Assembly: GCA_039714175.1 (NCBI GenBank)
Contig: JBDLJV010000113.1
Location: 1-7,328 of the forward strand
Direction: 5' to 3'
Origin: B3-G11 sp039714175
Lineage (GTDB): Bacteria; Actinomycetota; Acidimicrobiia; Spongiisociales; UBA5794
DNA: 7,328 nt
Shown here: one piece after another, positions 1 through 6,430 of the stretch
Layout: every line of letters begins with the position of its first letter
Numbering within the stretch: the first letter of the stretch is position 1
Notes under the pieces: generated by a model
Database searches by the model: none
Told to the model about the DNA's origin: nothing
The model's input: only the letters and a program-made list of their open reading frames with translations
Position numbers and translations under genes: made by a program

Positions 1-1139
1 GTCTTGGCATGCACTCCGTTGGTGACAGAAGTGATCTCCGGTCCACCGCGTACGCCGGCGAACATCCTCCTGCTCACTTCGCCATGCAGCTTCGCCACGC
101 CGTTGGAGCGACTCGCCACGTTGAGGCAGAAGGCCGCCATGTTGAACGTGTCATCTTCTCCCGGCATGTGGGCAAGCGAGCAGAGATCATCGGTCGTGAC
201 GCCGTACCGCTCGGACCAGACACCCAGGTACCGCTCCATCAACTCACGAGGGAAGCGGTCGATGCCCGCAGGAACAGGTGTGTGGGTCGTGAAGACGATC
301 TGGGGACGCACAGCTTCAACGGCTTGGCCGAGGTTGAGTCCCTTGTTGATCTCATCGGCGATGAGCTCGAGTGCCAGGAACCCGGCGTGTCCTTCGTTGA
401 GATGGAATACCGATGGGTTGTATCCGAGGGCTCGGAGTGCTCGCACCCCGCCTACACCCATCAGGAGCTCCTGTCGCATTCGGTGCTCACGGTCGCCGCT
501 GTAGAGGCGGTCCGAAACACGTTTGCCTTCTTCATCATTGAGATCGAGATCCGTATCAAGCAGATAGAGCTTCGTGCGACCGATGTCAGCCCTCCACACG
601 CGCGCCTTGACGACGCGGTCGTCCATGGTGATGTCCACGATCACGGGCATCTGCTCAAGTCCGAGCGATCTGGGATCGTGTCGCTCGTAGTGTTCACGCT
701 GGTTCCCCCCAACGACCGACTGGTGGAAATACCCGTCGCGGTAGAAGAGCCCAACCGCAACCAGCGGAAGCTCAAGGTCGCTCGCGGCCTTCAGGTGATC
801 TCCGGCAAGGATTCCAAGCCCACCCGAATACTGCGGAAGAAGCTCTGAAACGCCGAATTCAGGGGAGAAGTAGGCGATCTCCGCAGTGGGCTCGGCTACC
901 GGATGCGGGACCCGAGTCAGAGCCTGCTTGACGGAGGAGATGAGCTCATCATCGGCGAGGTATCGGTCGTAGTCTGCGTCGGTGAGTGCCTGTATCCGCT
1001 GCTTGGGATGCAAGTTGGCGGTCCACTCGGGCAGGAGAGAGAACAACGCCTGTGTTTGTGTGTCCCACGTCCACGCGTAGTTGCTCGCAATGGCAATGAG
1101 ATCAGCTTCAAGCGCGGAGCGCGTCATCAGATTTGTCAC
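1..1139 (-). CDS. glgP: Alpha-glucan (glycogen/maltodextrin) phosphorylase, N-terminal 379 residues, cut by the left window edge
   Basis: Cytoplasmic GT35 enzyme that phosphorolyses alpha-1,4-glucans to glucose 1-phosphate. From the GTG start, residues about 8-75 resemble the short DUF3417 N-terminal region of this phosphorylase subfamily (YAWTWD at 21-26). The phosphorylase core then begins with YFSPEFGVSE (90-99) and YSGGLGILAGDHLKAASDL (104-122). Further conserved blocks are HLNEGHAGF (246-254), TTHTPVPAG (284-292), LHGEVSRRMF (351-360) and TNGVH (373-377). The C-terminal half with the pyridoxal-phosphate lysine lies outside the window. The frame is closed upstream by a TAG at 1149-1151. 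GTG at 1137-1139 is preferred over ATG at 1125-1127 because AGGA stands 7 nt before the GTG, while the ATG has no Shine-Dalgarno at a usable distance. It lies 94 bp downstream of malQ in the same direction, which supports a shared glucan-degradation role. The family call is firm; the choice between glycogen and maltodextrin as substrate is inferred. Confidence 0.95.
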   Translation of the reverse strand, partial: MTNLMTRSALEADLIAIASNYAWTWDTQTQALFSLLPEWTANLHPKQRIQALTDADYDRYLADDELISSVKQALTRVPHPVAEPTAEIAYFSPEFGVSELLPQYSGGLGILAGDHLKAASDLELPLVAVGLFYRDGYFHQSVVGGNQREHYERHDPRSLGLEQMPVIVDITMDDRVVKARVWRADIGRTKLYLLDTDLDLNDEEGKRVSDRLYSGDREHRMRQELLMGVGGVRALRALGYNPSVFHLNEGHAGFLALELIADEINKGLNLGQAVEAVRPQIVFTTHTPVPAGIDRFPRELMERYLGVWSERYGVTTDDLCSLAHMPGEDDTFNMAAFCLNVASRSNGVAKLHGEVSRRMFAGVRGGPEITSVTNGVHAK

Positions 1140-1146
1140 GATGAAG

Positions 1147-1150
1147 TCCT
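1147..1150 (-). promoter_or_regulatory. Ribosome binding site deciding the glgP GTG start
   Basis: On the minus strand AGGA is followed by 7 nt and then GTG (1137-1139). The alternative in-frame ATG four codons later would be 19 nt from this motif and has no other purine-rich stretch upstream. The site overlaps the in-frame TAG that closes the reading frame, so the start cannot lie further upstream. Confidence 0.6.
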
Positions 1151-1189
1151 AGGAATTGGGGTGGAAGGAATGATACCGGCGTGCGGAGG

Positions 1190-1245
1190 AAGGAACGGTT
1201 TCCGGTTCACGGTCGCGGACTGCCGGTAGCCGACTACCGACTACC
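1190..1245. repeat. Heptanucleotide-phased tract spanning the malQ stop codon and the malQ-glgP spacer
   Basis: On the + strand GACTACC is present twice in tandem (1232-1238 and 1239-1245). Related heptamers continue leftward in the same 7-bp phase: GGTAGCC (1225-1231), GACTGCC (1218-1224), then more diverged units beginning GG at 1211, 1204 and 1197. The two perfect copies cover the last malQ codons and its TAG stop; the decayed copies fill about half of the spacer before glgP. Two perfect copies plus two close ones are clear. The extension to 1190 rests on phase and weak similarity only. Confidence 0.55.
1222..1241 (-). other. Intercistronic RNA hairpin at the malQ stop codon
   Basis: Read on the minus (transcribed) strand, CGGTAG and CTACCG are perfect inverted repeats around a 4-nt TCGG loop (1224-1239). 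A G-U and a G-C pair extend the stem to 8 bp (1222-1241). The malQ TAG at 1234-1236 lies inside the 5' arm. No U-run follows, so it does not look like an intrinsic terminator. It could stabilise or separate the malQ and glgP parts of a shared transcript, or be a by-product of the tandem heptamers. Confidence 0.45.
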
Positions 1246-3150
1246 GGCCTCGTGCCTGATGTCGCTGAGACGACGCAGGAAACCGGTGAACTCGTCATCG
1301 CTGGCCAGTTCGTCGACAGCTTGGTCGTGACGGAGACGCCAGTTCGGACGTTCCCAGTGGGTGCCGGGCACGTTCTGTCTACGCTCCTCCATGAGGAGGT
1401 CGTCAAGGTTGTAGAGCGTCACAGCGGCCCCCGTTCCTGCCATCCACTGCATGATCGCATCACGCGTATCGATGACGGACTCGGTCCCGAATCGCTCCTT
1501 GAGCTGTTGGAGGCTCCACTCCCGCGCTTCCTGCTCCTGGTTCGCCCGATCCTCATCGAATACGCCGAGATCCTGGAGGTCTTCGACGTCGCTCGCCTTC
1601 CACCACGCTGAGAACGCGGGCGTGTCGTGGCTCGAAAGCGCCAGAAGATCGGTGGGCTCGGGTTCCGACACACCGCCGTCTCCCACTGCCATTGCCATGC
1701 CGGCAAGGCGGTGCTTCGCAAGCCCCTCCCGTATCTCCGGCGGGACCGTCCCGAGGTTCTCCCCAACGACGCTCGCACTTGCCCGTACGGACTCGATGCA
1801 GATGATCGCGAACATCTCATCTGAGGACTGCATCACGTAGGCGCCCTGGGTGGCTCCAGCTCCATGCGGAACCCACCAGCCCCTGTGGATCCCCATCACG
1901 TGATCGATTCGGAGGATGCCTGCCACGGAGAGCTGGCGCTGAATCGCCTTTCGGAAGTTGGCGTGTCCATCCTCACGTGCCTTCCACGGGATCGAGGCGG
2001 GAAGACCCCAGTCCTGACCGCCGACGAACAATGTGTCCGGGGGTGCTCCGAGACTCGCTGGAGCGAAGAGGTCCGGCGTGTCCCAAACATCGAATCCGTC
2101 GGGATGGCACCCTATCGGAAGATCCGGATACAGGTACTGACCACGGTCTCGGAGCCTCCCGGAGAGCTCTGAGAGCTGTTTGTTCATCAGCCACTGGACG
2201 GTCTCGTGATATGCGACTCGTTCCGGATCCGCATCCGCTGAGTCGGGCCATGCGCGCCAGTTCCGTGTGAGACGATCGGCGTGGGCTCGGAACTCGGCAT
2301 ACCGTTGCATCTCCGGTTCCCGCTTGAGGAATGCCTCGACCTGGGCACGAAGCTGAGGAGTCTGCGAGACATGATCCGAGTATTTCGCAAGCTCGGCGCG
2401 AATAGCCCTGCCTGATATCTCGTAGTCAACCCAGATGGATCGCTCCTCGGCGATCGGGCCTTCGCCGGACCAGCCGGGAACCGCTGAGAAGTCGACGAAC
2501 ACTTCGTTCCAGGCTCTTCTCGAAGCTGGCGCATACGGTGAGGGTTCATCGTCGAATGCTGCGAGGAGAGGAAGCGTTCCGACAACCTCGATGCCGGTGC
2601 CCTGGCACACATCTGCGAGTGCCGAGAAGTCACCGATGGACCCGACACCGGAATCGGTTGTCGATCTGCGCAGTGAGTACATGGGAGAGATCAGGCCGAG
2701 CGCTCGAGACGGAGCCGGATAGGCAAGTGTCGGTGCCGCAAAGAGGTGTGATGTGTGCGTGCCGCCGTTGACGACCAGCTTGTGATAGCCGACGGGAAGC
2801 GTGGACTCCGTCGAGAGGTTGCCATCTTCAACAATGGCAGGGATTTCTCGCCCATCCTCGAGGACAATCACGGCTTCCGTAACAGCGAACTCTGCGGTGA
2901 CGGCCGGCATGATGCCGTCCCACGCAACGATCACCGGTTCGATCGGCGGACGCTCGGCTGCGAGCTGAGCCGTCGTCTCGACGATCTGATGTTCTGTGTC
3001 AAGTTGGTTCCCTGTCAGCGCCGTCAGGACGGCCACGAGGTCATCGTCAGTGACTCTCTGCGGATTGTTCCAGGTATCGATCCAATCCGGAACCACACCG
3101 GCTTCGGCCGCAAGCGCCTCAAGCGCCACGTCAAACTTCGCATTGGTCAT
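1234..3150 (-). CDS. malQ: 4-alpha-glucanotransferase (amylomaltase, GH77)
   Basis: Transfers alpha-1,4-glucan segments between maltodextrins, supplying longer chains for phosphorylase and releasing glucose. The 638-residue protein has the N-terminal extension (about 1-140) typical of the larger MalQ type, then the GH77 barrel. Visible motifs are SPYAPASRRAWNEVFVD (204-220), GAPPDTLFVGGQDWGLP (368-384), LRIDHVMGIHRGWW (413-426) with the probable nucleophile Asp416, VVGENLG (461-467) with the probable acid/base Glu464, SSHDTPAF (506-513) with the third Asp509, and the C-terminal NVPGTHWERPNW (593-604). EDLG is the commoner form of the acid/base motif; here it is ENLG. The frame could start at ATG 3222, but that would overlap the previous gene and translate the heptamer repeat into a low-complexity Arg/Gln/Glu leader. 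ATG 3150 begins the normal family sequence. Its only Shine-Dalgarno candidate is AGAGAG, 11 nt upstream. It lies between the abhydrolase and glgP, all leftward. Confidence 0.93.
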   Translation of the reverse strand: MTNAKFDVALEALAAEAGVVPDWIDTWNNPQRVTDDDLVAVLTALTGNQLDTEHQIVETTAQLAAERPPIEPVIVAWDGIMPAVTAEFAVTEAVIVLEDGREIPAIVEDGNLSTESTLPVGYHKLVVNGGTHTSHLFAAPTLAYPAPSRALGLISPMYSLRRSTTDSGVGSIGDFSALADVCQGTGIEVVGTLPLLAAFDDEPSPYAPASRRAWNEVFVDFSAVPGWSGEGPIAEERSIWVDYEISGRAIRAELAKYSDHVSQTPQLRAQVEAFLKREPEMQRYAEFRAHADRLTRNWRAWPDSADADPERVAYHETVQWLMNKQLSELSGRLRDRGQYLYPDLPIGCHPDGFDVWDTPDLFAPASLGAPPDTLFVGGQDWGLPASIPWKAREDGHANFRKAIQRQLSVAGILRIDHVMGIHRGWWVPHGAGATQGAYVMQSSDEMFAIICIESVRASASVVGENLGTVPPEIREGLAKHRLAGMAMAVGDGGVSEPEPTDLLALSSHDTPAFSAWWKASDVEDLQDLGVFDEDRANQEQEAREWSLQQLKERFGTESVIDTRDAIMQWMAGTGAAVTLYNLDDLLMEERRQNVPGTHWERPNWRLRHDQAVDELASDDEFTGFLRRLSDIRHEAGSR

Positions 3151-3161
3151 GAGGCGATCAG

Positions 3162-3196
3162 CTCTCTGTTCTCTGTTCCTTGTTCTCTGTTCTCTG
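3162..3196. repeat. Five-copy heptanucleotide tandem repeat upstream of malQ
   Basis: On the + strand five 7-bp units follow one another: CTCTCTG, TTCTCTG, TTCCTTG, TTCTCTG, TTCTCTG. Three are identical, one has a single change and one has two. The tract takes up 35 of the 49 bp between the abhydrolase stop (3200-3202) and the malQ ATG (3148-3150). On the transcribed minus strand it reads as a purine-rich CAGAGAA repeat. Its malQ-proximal end supplies the AGAGAG that is the only Shine-Dalgarno-like stretch for malQ. Confidence 0.85.
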
Positions 3197-3199
3197 CCT

Positions 3200-5206
3200 T
3201 CACTGATAGTCCCCGTCAGCATCTCCCGGTGTCTTCTCCATGGTGCCGGGGCCGCGGTCCCTGAGCCATCGAGGTCCGGCGGTGCGCTTCGGTACGGGTT
3301 CCGTCATTTCAGCGGCGATCTCCTTGGCGCGCTTGATCCTCTCGCCACGCTCAAGTTCGAGCTGCTTCAGGGTTCGATCGATTGTCTCCATCTGTTCGTC
3401 GGAGACCGAGTCGAGGTGATACGCAGCCTGGACGAATCGAGCCGTGTCACCCCGATAGTCGTGGCCGAACGACTTGAACTCACCCGGGATGACCTTCATC
3501 GCATTCATCGCATCGATACCGACCTGGATGAAGGTGAGCAGAGGGATCCACTTCATCGAAGACGGCACGTTCCGGCCCTCGTGCCCGGGATCGAGCCACT
3601 CGGGTTGCTTGACAGCAAGCCTCGGAGAGATGCGCGCTATCGGATCGTTGTCGTGGTCGAGGATCACGGCGCGCATTCGCTCACGCTCTTCGGCTGGGAG
3701 TGCGTGAAGCTCCTCGATCCGATCGAACAATCCGACCGTACCCTCCGGAACCAGTTCGTTGGATCCTTCGCGCATGCCGTTCTTTGACCACTTGGCGAGG
3801 CCCGGAAGGCCGAACCACAGCGCCCGATCGATGCCGTAGTCGTCGAATCCCTCGATTCCCTGCTTCATCACCACATCTGAAGATGACCAGGCTCCGAGGC
3901 TCTCTCCGAACACGAGCACGGTGGGGCGCTTGTCCTCCGGACGTTCAGTGAGTCGTTGCTTGACGCCCCACAGCAACTGACGGAACTGTTGTCTACCGAG
4001 GGCGACCTTCTGGACAGCGAGGAAGCTCGGCGACCGACCGTACTGGATACAGCAGGTCGCTATATCGCCCCGCGAAAGGATCTCGGCGCTCTCGATCATG
4101 GTCTGGTCGACCCACCCTGTGCCGGTGGGTGCGAATAGCAGCAGATACTTCCGATCGAATGCCCCCAAGGCCTCGAGTTCCTTGAGTGCCATCTCGCTTC
4201 TACCCGTGGAGTAGATCGGTTCACTGTTGTAGCCGACATATGCACGGATCGGGTGAATTGCTCCCTCCTCCCCGAGTGTCTCGTCGATCAACTCGGGCGT
4301 CATGGCATCCGTCACGTACCGTCGCCCCTGAAGACCCAGCTCGTCAAATGGAGAAACAGAACCCGGACCCCCGGAAACGAACTCATTGGTCGGCGGTCGG
4401 CTGTAGGCCGGCTCGACGCGCTCGTTCGCCTTGGCGATGTACCCGACACCCGCGCTGTAGAGGGCAATCGCACCACCCGTCCACAGTGCAGCATTGATCG
4501 CCCGACCGACGAACCGCTTCGTCGGGTCGTCACCGAAGTACTCCGTCGACATATCTCGTGTCTCCAGAAAGCCGCGCCCTATCGCCCTTCCAACATTCGA
4601 CACGGCGAGTCCGATGGCCACTGAGGCGGCAAGGCGAGCAGGCTTGTCATCCTCGGACCAACGCTTGATTACGGCTTGCCGCTCCTCGAGCAGCTTGCTC
4701 GAGTACACGAGTGCTCCTCCGAATCCGCTGGCACCGACAAGGATCGGTCGCAGGGGGCCCGCTGCAGGGAACCGGTCGCGCAGTTCTATCCCGGACTGGT
4801 ATGCCATACCCCCAACGCCGCCCGCCATTGCCAGGCGACCAACTGTTCTGGCAGATGCGATTGAGGTGTGCTCGTCAGGAGTCTGTGGGATCTGAGTCAA
4901 TCCGTATCCGGCACCAGTGACCAACGCACGAGCAGTCATGCGTGTCAGGTACGCGGACTCATCGGGCACGACACTGCGTATCGCTGCTTCGATGCCGCGA
5001 CCGACGACATTCGCAGCAAGGAGCGAGATGCCTGCAGCCATGCCCTGGTGCATTGACTCCCTCGGCATGAGCGAGGGTCCGAAGGCATCGAAGAGCGCTG
5101 CCGTCTTCAGTGGGGCGGCAGGATCACCTGTGACCGGATTGAATCGGTGGGCCATGGCGAGCGCGACCCTTCCGAGCTTGCTTCCGAACTCCTTCTTCCT
5201 GCCCAT
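3200..5206 (-). CDS. Membrane-anchored alpha/beta-hydrolase of the Abhydrolase_9 (PF10081/PF15420) type
   Basis: 668-residue putative serine hydrolase, substrate unknown. The N-terminal part (about 36-260) starts with FDAFGPSLMPRESMHQGMAAG, as in the family's N-terminal domain, and holds about five or six weakly hydrophobic Gly/Ala-rich segments (near 55-70, 90-105, 122-138, 152-170, 190-208 and 234-257), probably membrane helices. The C-terminal catalytic domain begins near 296 (RRYV, then IRAYVGYNSEP at 320-330) and contains APTGTGWVD (359-367). The likely triad is Ser436 in GESLG, Asp521 in HDNDP and His582 in FGHDYRGD. A charged tail follows from about 600. The start is well supported: GGAGG lies 7 nt upstream of ATG 5206. 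An earlier overlapping ATG at 5213 is out of frame. The gene heads the leftward unit ahead of malQ and glgP, but no motif ties it to glucan metabolism. The family call rests on remembered motif patterns, and a lipase or esterase activity is only inferred from the nucleophile elbow. Confidence 0.88.
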   Translation of the reverse strand: MGRKKEFGSKLGRVALAMAHRFNPVTGDPAAPLKTAALFDAFGPSLMPRESMHQGMAAGISLLAANVVGRGIEAAIRSVVPDESAYLTRMTARALVTGAGYGLTQIPQTPDEHTSIASARTVGRLAMAGGVGGMAYQSGIELRDRFPAAGPLRPILVGASGFGGALVYSSKLLEERQAVIKRWSEDDKPARLAASVAIGLAVSNVGRAIGRGFLETRDMSTEYFGDDPTKRFVGRAINAALWTGGAIALYSAGVGYIAKANERVEPAYSRPPTNEFVSGGPGSVSPFDELGLQGRRYVTDAMTPELIDETLGEEGAIHPIRAYVGYNSEPIYSTGRSEMALKELEALGAFDRKYLLLFAPTGTGWVDQTMIESAEILSRGDIATCCIQYGRSPSFLAVQKVALGRQQFRQLLWGVKQRLTERPEDKRPTVLVFGESLGAWSSSDVVMKQGIEGFDDYGIDRALWFGLPGLAKWSKNGMREGSNELVPEGTVGLFDRIEELHALPAEERERMRAVILDHDNDPIARISPRLAVKQPEWLDPGHEGRNVPSSMKWIPLLTFIQVGIDAMNAMKVIPGEFKSFGHDYRGDTARFVQAAYHLDSVSDEQMETIDRTLKQLELERGERIKRAKEIAAEMTEPVPKRTAGPRWLRDRGPGTMEKTPGDADGDYQ

Positions 5207-5213
5207 CGGCCAT

Positions 5214-5218
5214 CCTCC
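5214..5218 (-). promoter_or_regulatory. Strong ribosome binding site of the abhydrolase gene
   Basis: GGAGG on the minus strand is separated by 7 nt from the ATG at 5204-5206. This decides between that ATG and the out-of-frame ATG at 5211-5213 that directly follows the GGAGG. Confidence 0.75.
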
Positions 5219-5249
5219 ACAACGTGTGAGCGTGCCTGCTCTATGCGCG

Positions 5250-5255
5250 ATGCTA
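5250..5255 (-). promoter_or_regulatory. Possible -10 element for the leftward abhydrolase-malQ-glgP unit
   Basis: TAGCAT on the minus strand fits the TANNNT pattern and would give a 5' leader of roughly 35-40 nt before ATG 5206. No good -35 box is seen at the right distance. The position within the divergent spacer is plausible, but the motif is weak. Confidence 0.2.
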
Positions 5256-5325
5256 GGCGGCGCCCCGAACCGAGCCGGCCGATCGAAGCTCCTTCGCTGA
5301 CACGTCGCGGTCGAAGTGCATTCGA

Positions 5326-5331
5326 TACACT
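5326..5331 (+). promoter_or_regulatory. Probable -10 element giving a leaderless pfk transcript
   Basis: TACACT (TANNNT pattern) ends 6 nt before the pfk ATG at 5338. That places the expected transcription start at or within a base or so of the A of the ATG. There is no Shine-Dalgarno upstream of this ATG, which agrees with leaderless translation, common in actinobacteria. The -35 region is not recognisable. Confidence 0.4.
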
Positions 5332-5337
5332 CGCTCC

Positions 5338-6429
5338 ATGACCTCGATGCGAAGGATCGCCGTTCTCACCTCCGGTGGTGATGCGCCAGGCATGAACGCT
5401 GCTGTCTGGGCGATCATCAAGCTTGCAGCGTCACGCGGAATCCATGTCACAGGAATCGAGGGCGGCTACGACGGTCTCATCGATGGCCGCCTGCAGGACC
5501 TGACGCGCGAGATGGACGACGCTGGCATCGCTCCGGTTACCGGACTCGATTGGCTCGCCGGGACCGGCGGTACATTCCTCGGCTCGTCTCGAAGCGTCCG
5601 ATTCCGGGATGCTGCTGGACGTGGCGAGGCATGCGACAGCATGAGCAGGGCAGGTATCGATGCCCTGATCGTCGTCGGAGGCAACGGCTCGCTCACCGGA
5701 GCACATCTGCTCGCAGGTGAATGCAATATCCCCATCGTCGGGATTCCGGCTTCTATTGACAACGATATCGGCGGGTCGACCGACGCTATAGGCGTCGACA
5801 CCGCTCTCAACACGATCATCGAAGCGTGCGACCGCGTCTCTGACACGGCTCGCTCTCATCATCGGGCCTTCGTGTTGGAGGTGATGGGGCGCGAGTCCGG
5901 CTATCTCGCGATGACGTCAGCGGTCGCCGCAACGGCTGATGCTGTGCTGCTGCCCGAACAGCCGCGTGATCCCGAGGAGATCCTCGATGAGCTCGAACAG
6001 CTTCTGCGACACAGCTTCTCGACGGACCGGGGCAAGCGTCGTGTACTGATCATCAAGGCAGAAGGTGTTCCGACGCCAACGCTGCTCCTGGCGGATCAGC
6101 TCCAGAACCGGGTGGAAGACCTCGACAACGTCACGGTGCGAGCGATCGTTCTCGGTCATCTCGTCCGGGGAGGGCACCCGTCGTTCCACGATCGGATGAT
6201 TGCCGGTCGCCTCGCACTCGGAGCCCTCACCGCTCTTGCCGAAGGATCCACAGATGTCATGGCTGCGTGGCAGTCCAACATCGGTGTTGTCACGCAGGAT
6301 CCTCAGGTTTCGATTGTCAGCCTCGCCGAGATGCTCACCGAGACAGAGCGACTGCTCGACGGAACGTCAGAGGTCACGCAGATGCGCCTGAACCTCATCC
6401 GGGAAGTGCAGGGAGTCCTGGCGCTGTAG
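5338..6429 (+). CDS. pfkA: 6-phosphofructokinase, single-domain PfkA family
   Basis: Phosphorylates fructose 6-phosphate to fructose 1,6-bisphosphate, the committed step of glycolysis, in the cytoplasm. The 363-residue protein is slightly longer than the roughly 320 residues of E. coli PfkA. Motifs in order, with E. coli counterparts from memory: TSGGDAPGMN (11-20, nucleotide loop), GGTFLGSSR (77-85, Arg72), GGNGS (114-118, the Asp103-Gly104 site), PASIDND (137-143, catalytic Asp127 and Asp129), EVMGRESGYL (181-190), KAEG (240-243, Glu222), VRAIVLGHLVRGG (267-279, Arg243 and Arg252). Gly117 and Ala138, in place of the Asp and Lys of PPi-type enzymes, favour ATP as phosphoryl donor. Asn116 instead of the usual Mg-binding Asp is odd. 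ATG 5338 has a -10-like box 6 nt upstream and no Shine-Dalgarno; ATG 5347 (residue 4) would match the E. coli N-terminus and remains possible. It stands alone on the + strand, divergent from the glucan genes. ATP versus PPi use is inferred. Confidence 0.93.
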   Translation: MTSMRRIAVLTSGGDAPGMNAAVWAIIKLAASRGIHVTGIEGGYDGLIDGRLQDLTREMDDAGIAPVTGLDWLAGTGGTFLGSSRSVRFRDAAGRGEACDSMSRAGIDALIVVGGNGSLTGAHLLAGECNIPIVGIPASIDNDIGGSTDAIGVDTALNTIIEACDRVSDTARSHHRAFVLEVMGRESGYLAMTSAVAATADAVLLPEQPRDPEEILDELEQLLRHSFSTDRGKRRVLIIKAEGVPTPTLLLADQLQNRVEDLDNVTVRAIVLGHLVRGGHPSFHDRMIAGRLALGALTALAEGSTDVMAAWQSNIGVVTQDPQVSIVSLAEMLTETERLLDGTSEVTQMRLNLIREVQGVLAL

Positions 6430-6430
6430 C

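Noticed and set aside
9..848. 279-codon open frame on the + strand
   Set aside because: It lies opposite glgP, whose minus-strand product matches phosphorylase motifs throughout. The + frame shows no recognisable domain and is a GC-rich shadow.
1222..1241. Rho-independent terminator after malQ
   Set aside because: The stem is present but no T-run follows on the minus strand, and glgP continues in the same direction 94 bp away.
1190..1245. CRISPR array or phage attachment site
   Set aside because: The units are 7 bp with no spacers, and there are no cas, integrase or tRNA genes in the window.
3151..3222. N-terminal extension of MalQ starting at ATG 3222
   Set aside because: It would overlap the abhydrolase end by 23 bases, has GGAG directly against the ATG with no spacer, and translates the heptamer repeat into a low-complexity leader. 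Family-like sequence begins at ATG 3150.
2996..3787. 263-codon open frame on the + strand crossing the malQ-abhydrolase junction
   Set aside because: It runs antisense across two well-supported genes and the tandem repeat, with no domain or plausible start signal.
5683..5763. PPi-dependent phosphofructokinase
   Set aside because: The residues expected for the PPi type (Asp after GGD, Lys two before IDND) are Gly117 and Ala138 here, so ATP is the better guess despite Asn116.
5431..5862. Minus-strand open frames opposite pfk
   Set aside because: They are antisense to strongly conserved phosphofructokinase motifs and show no domain.
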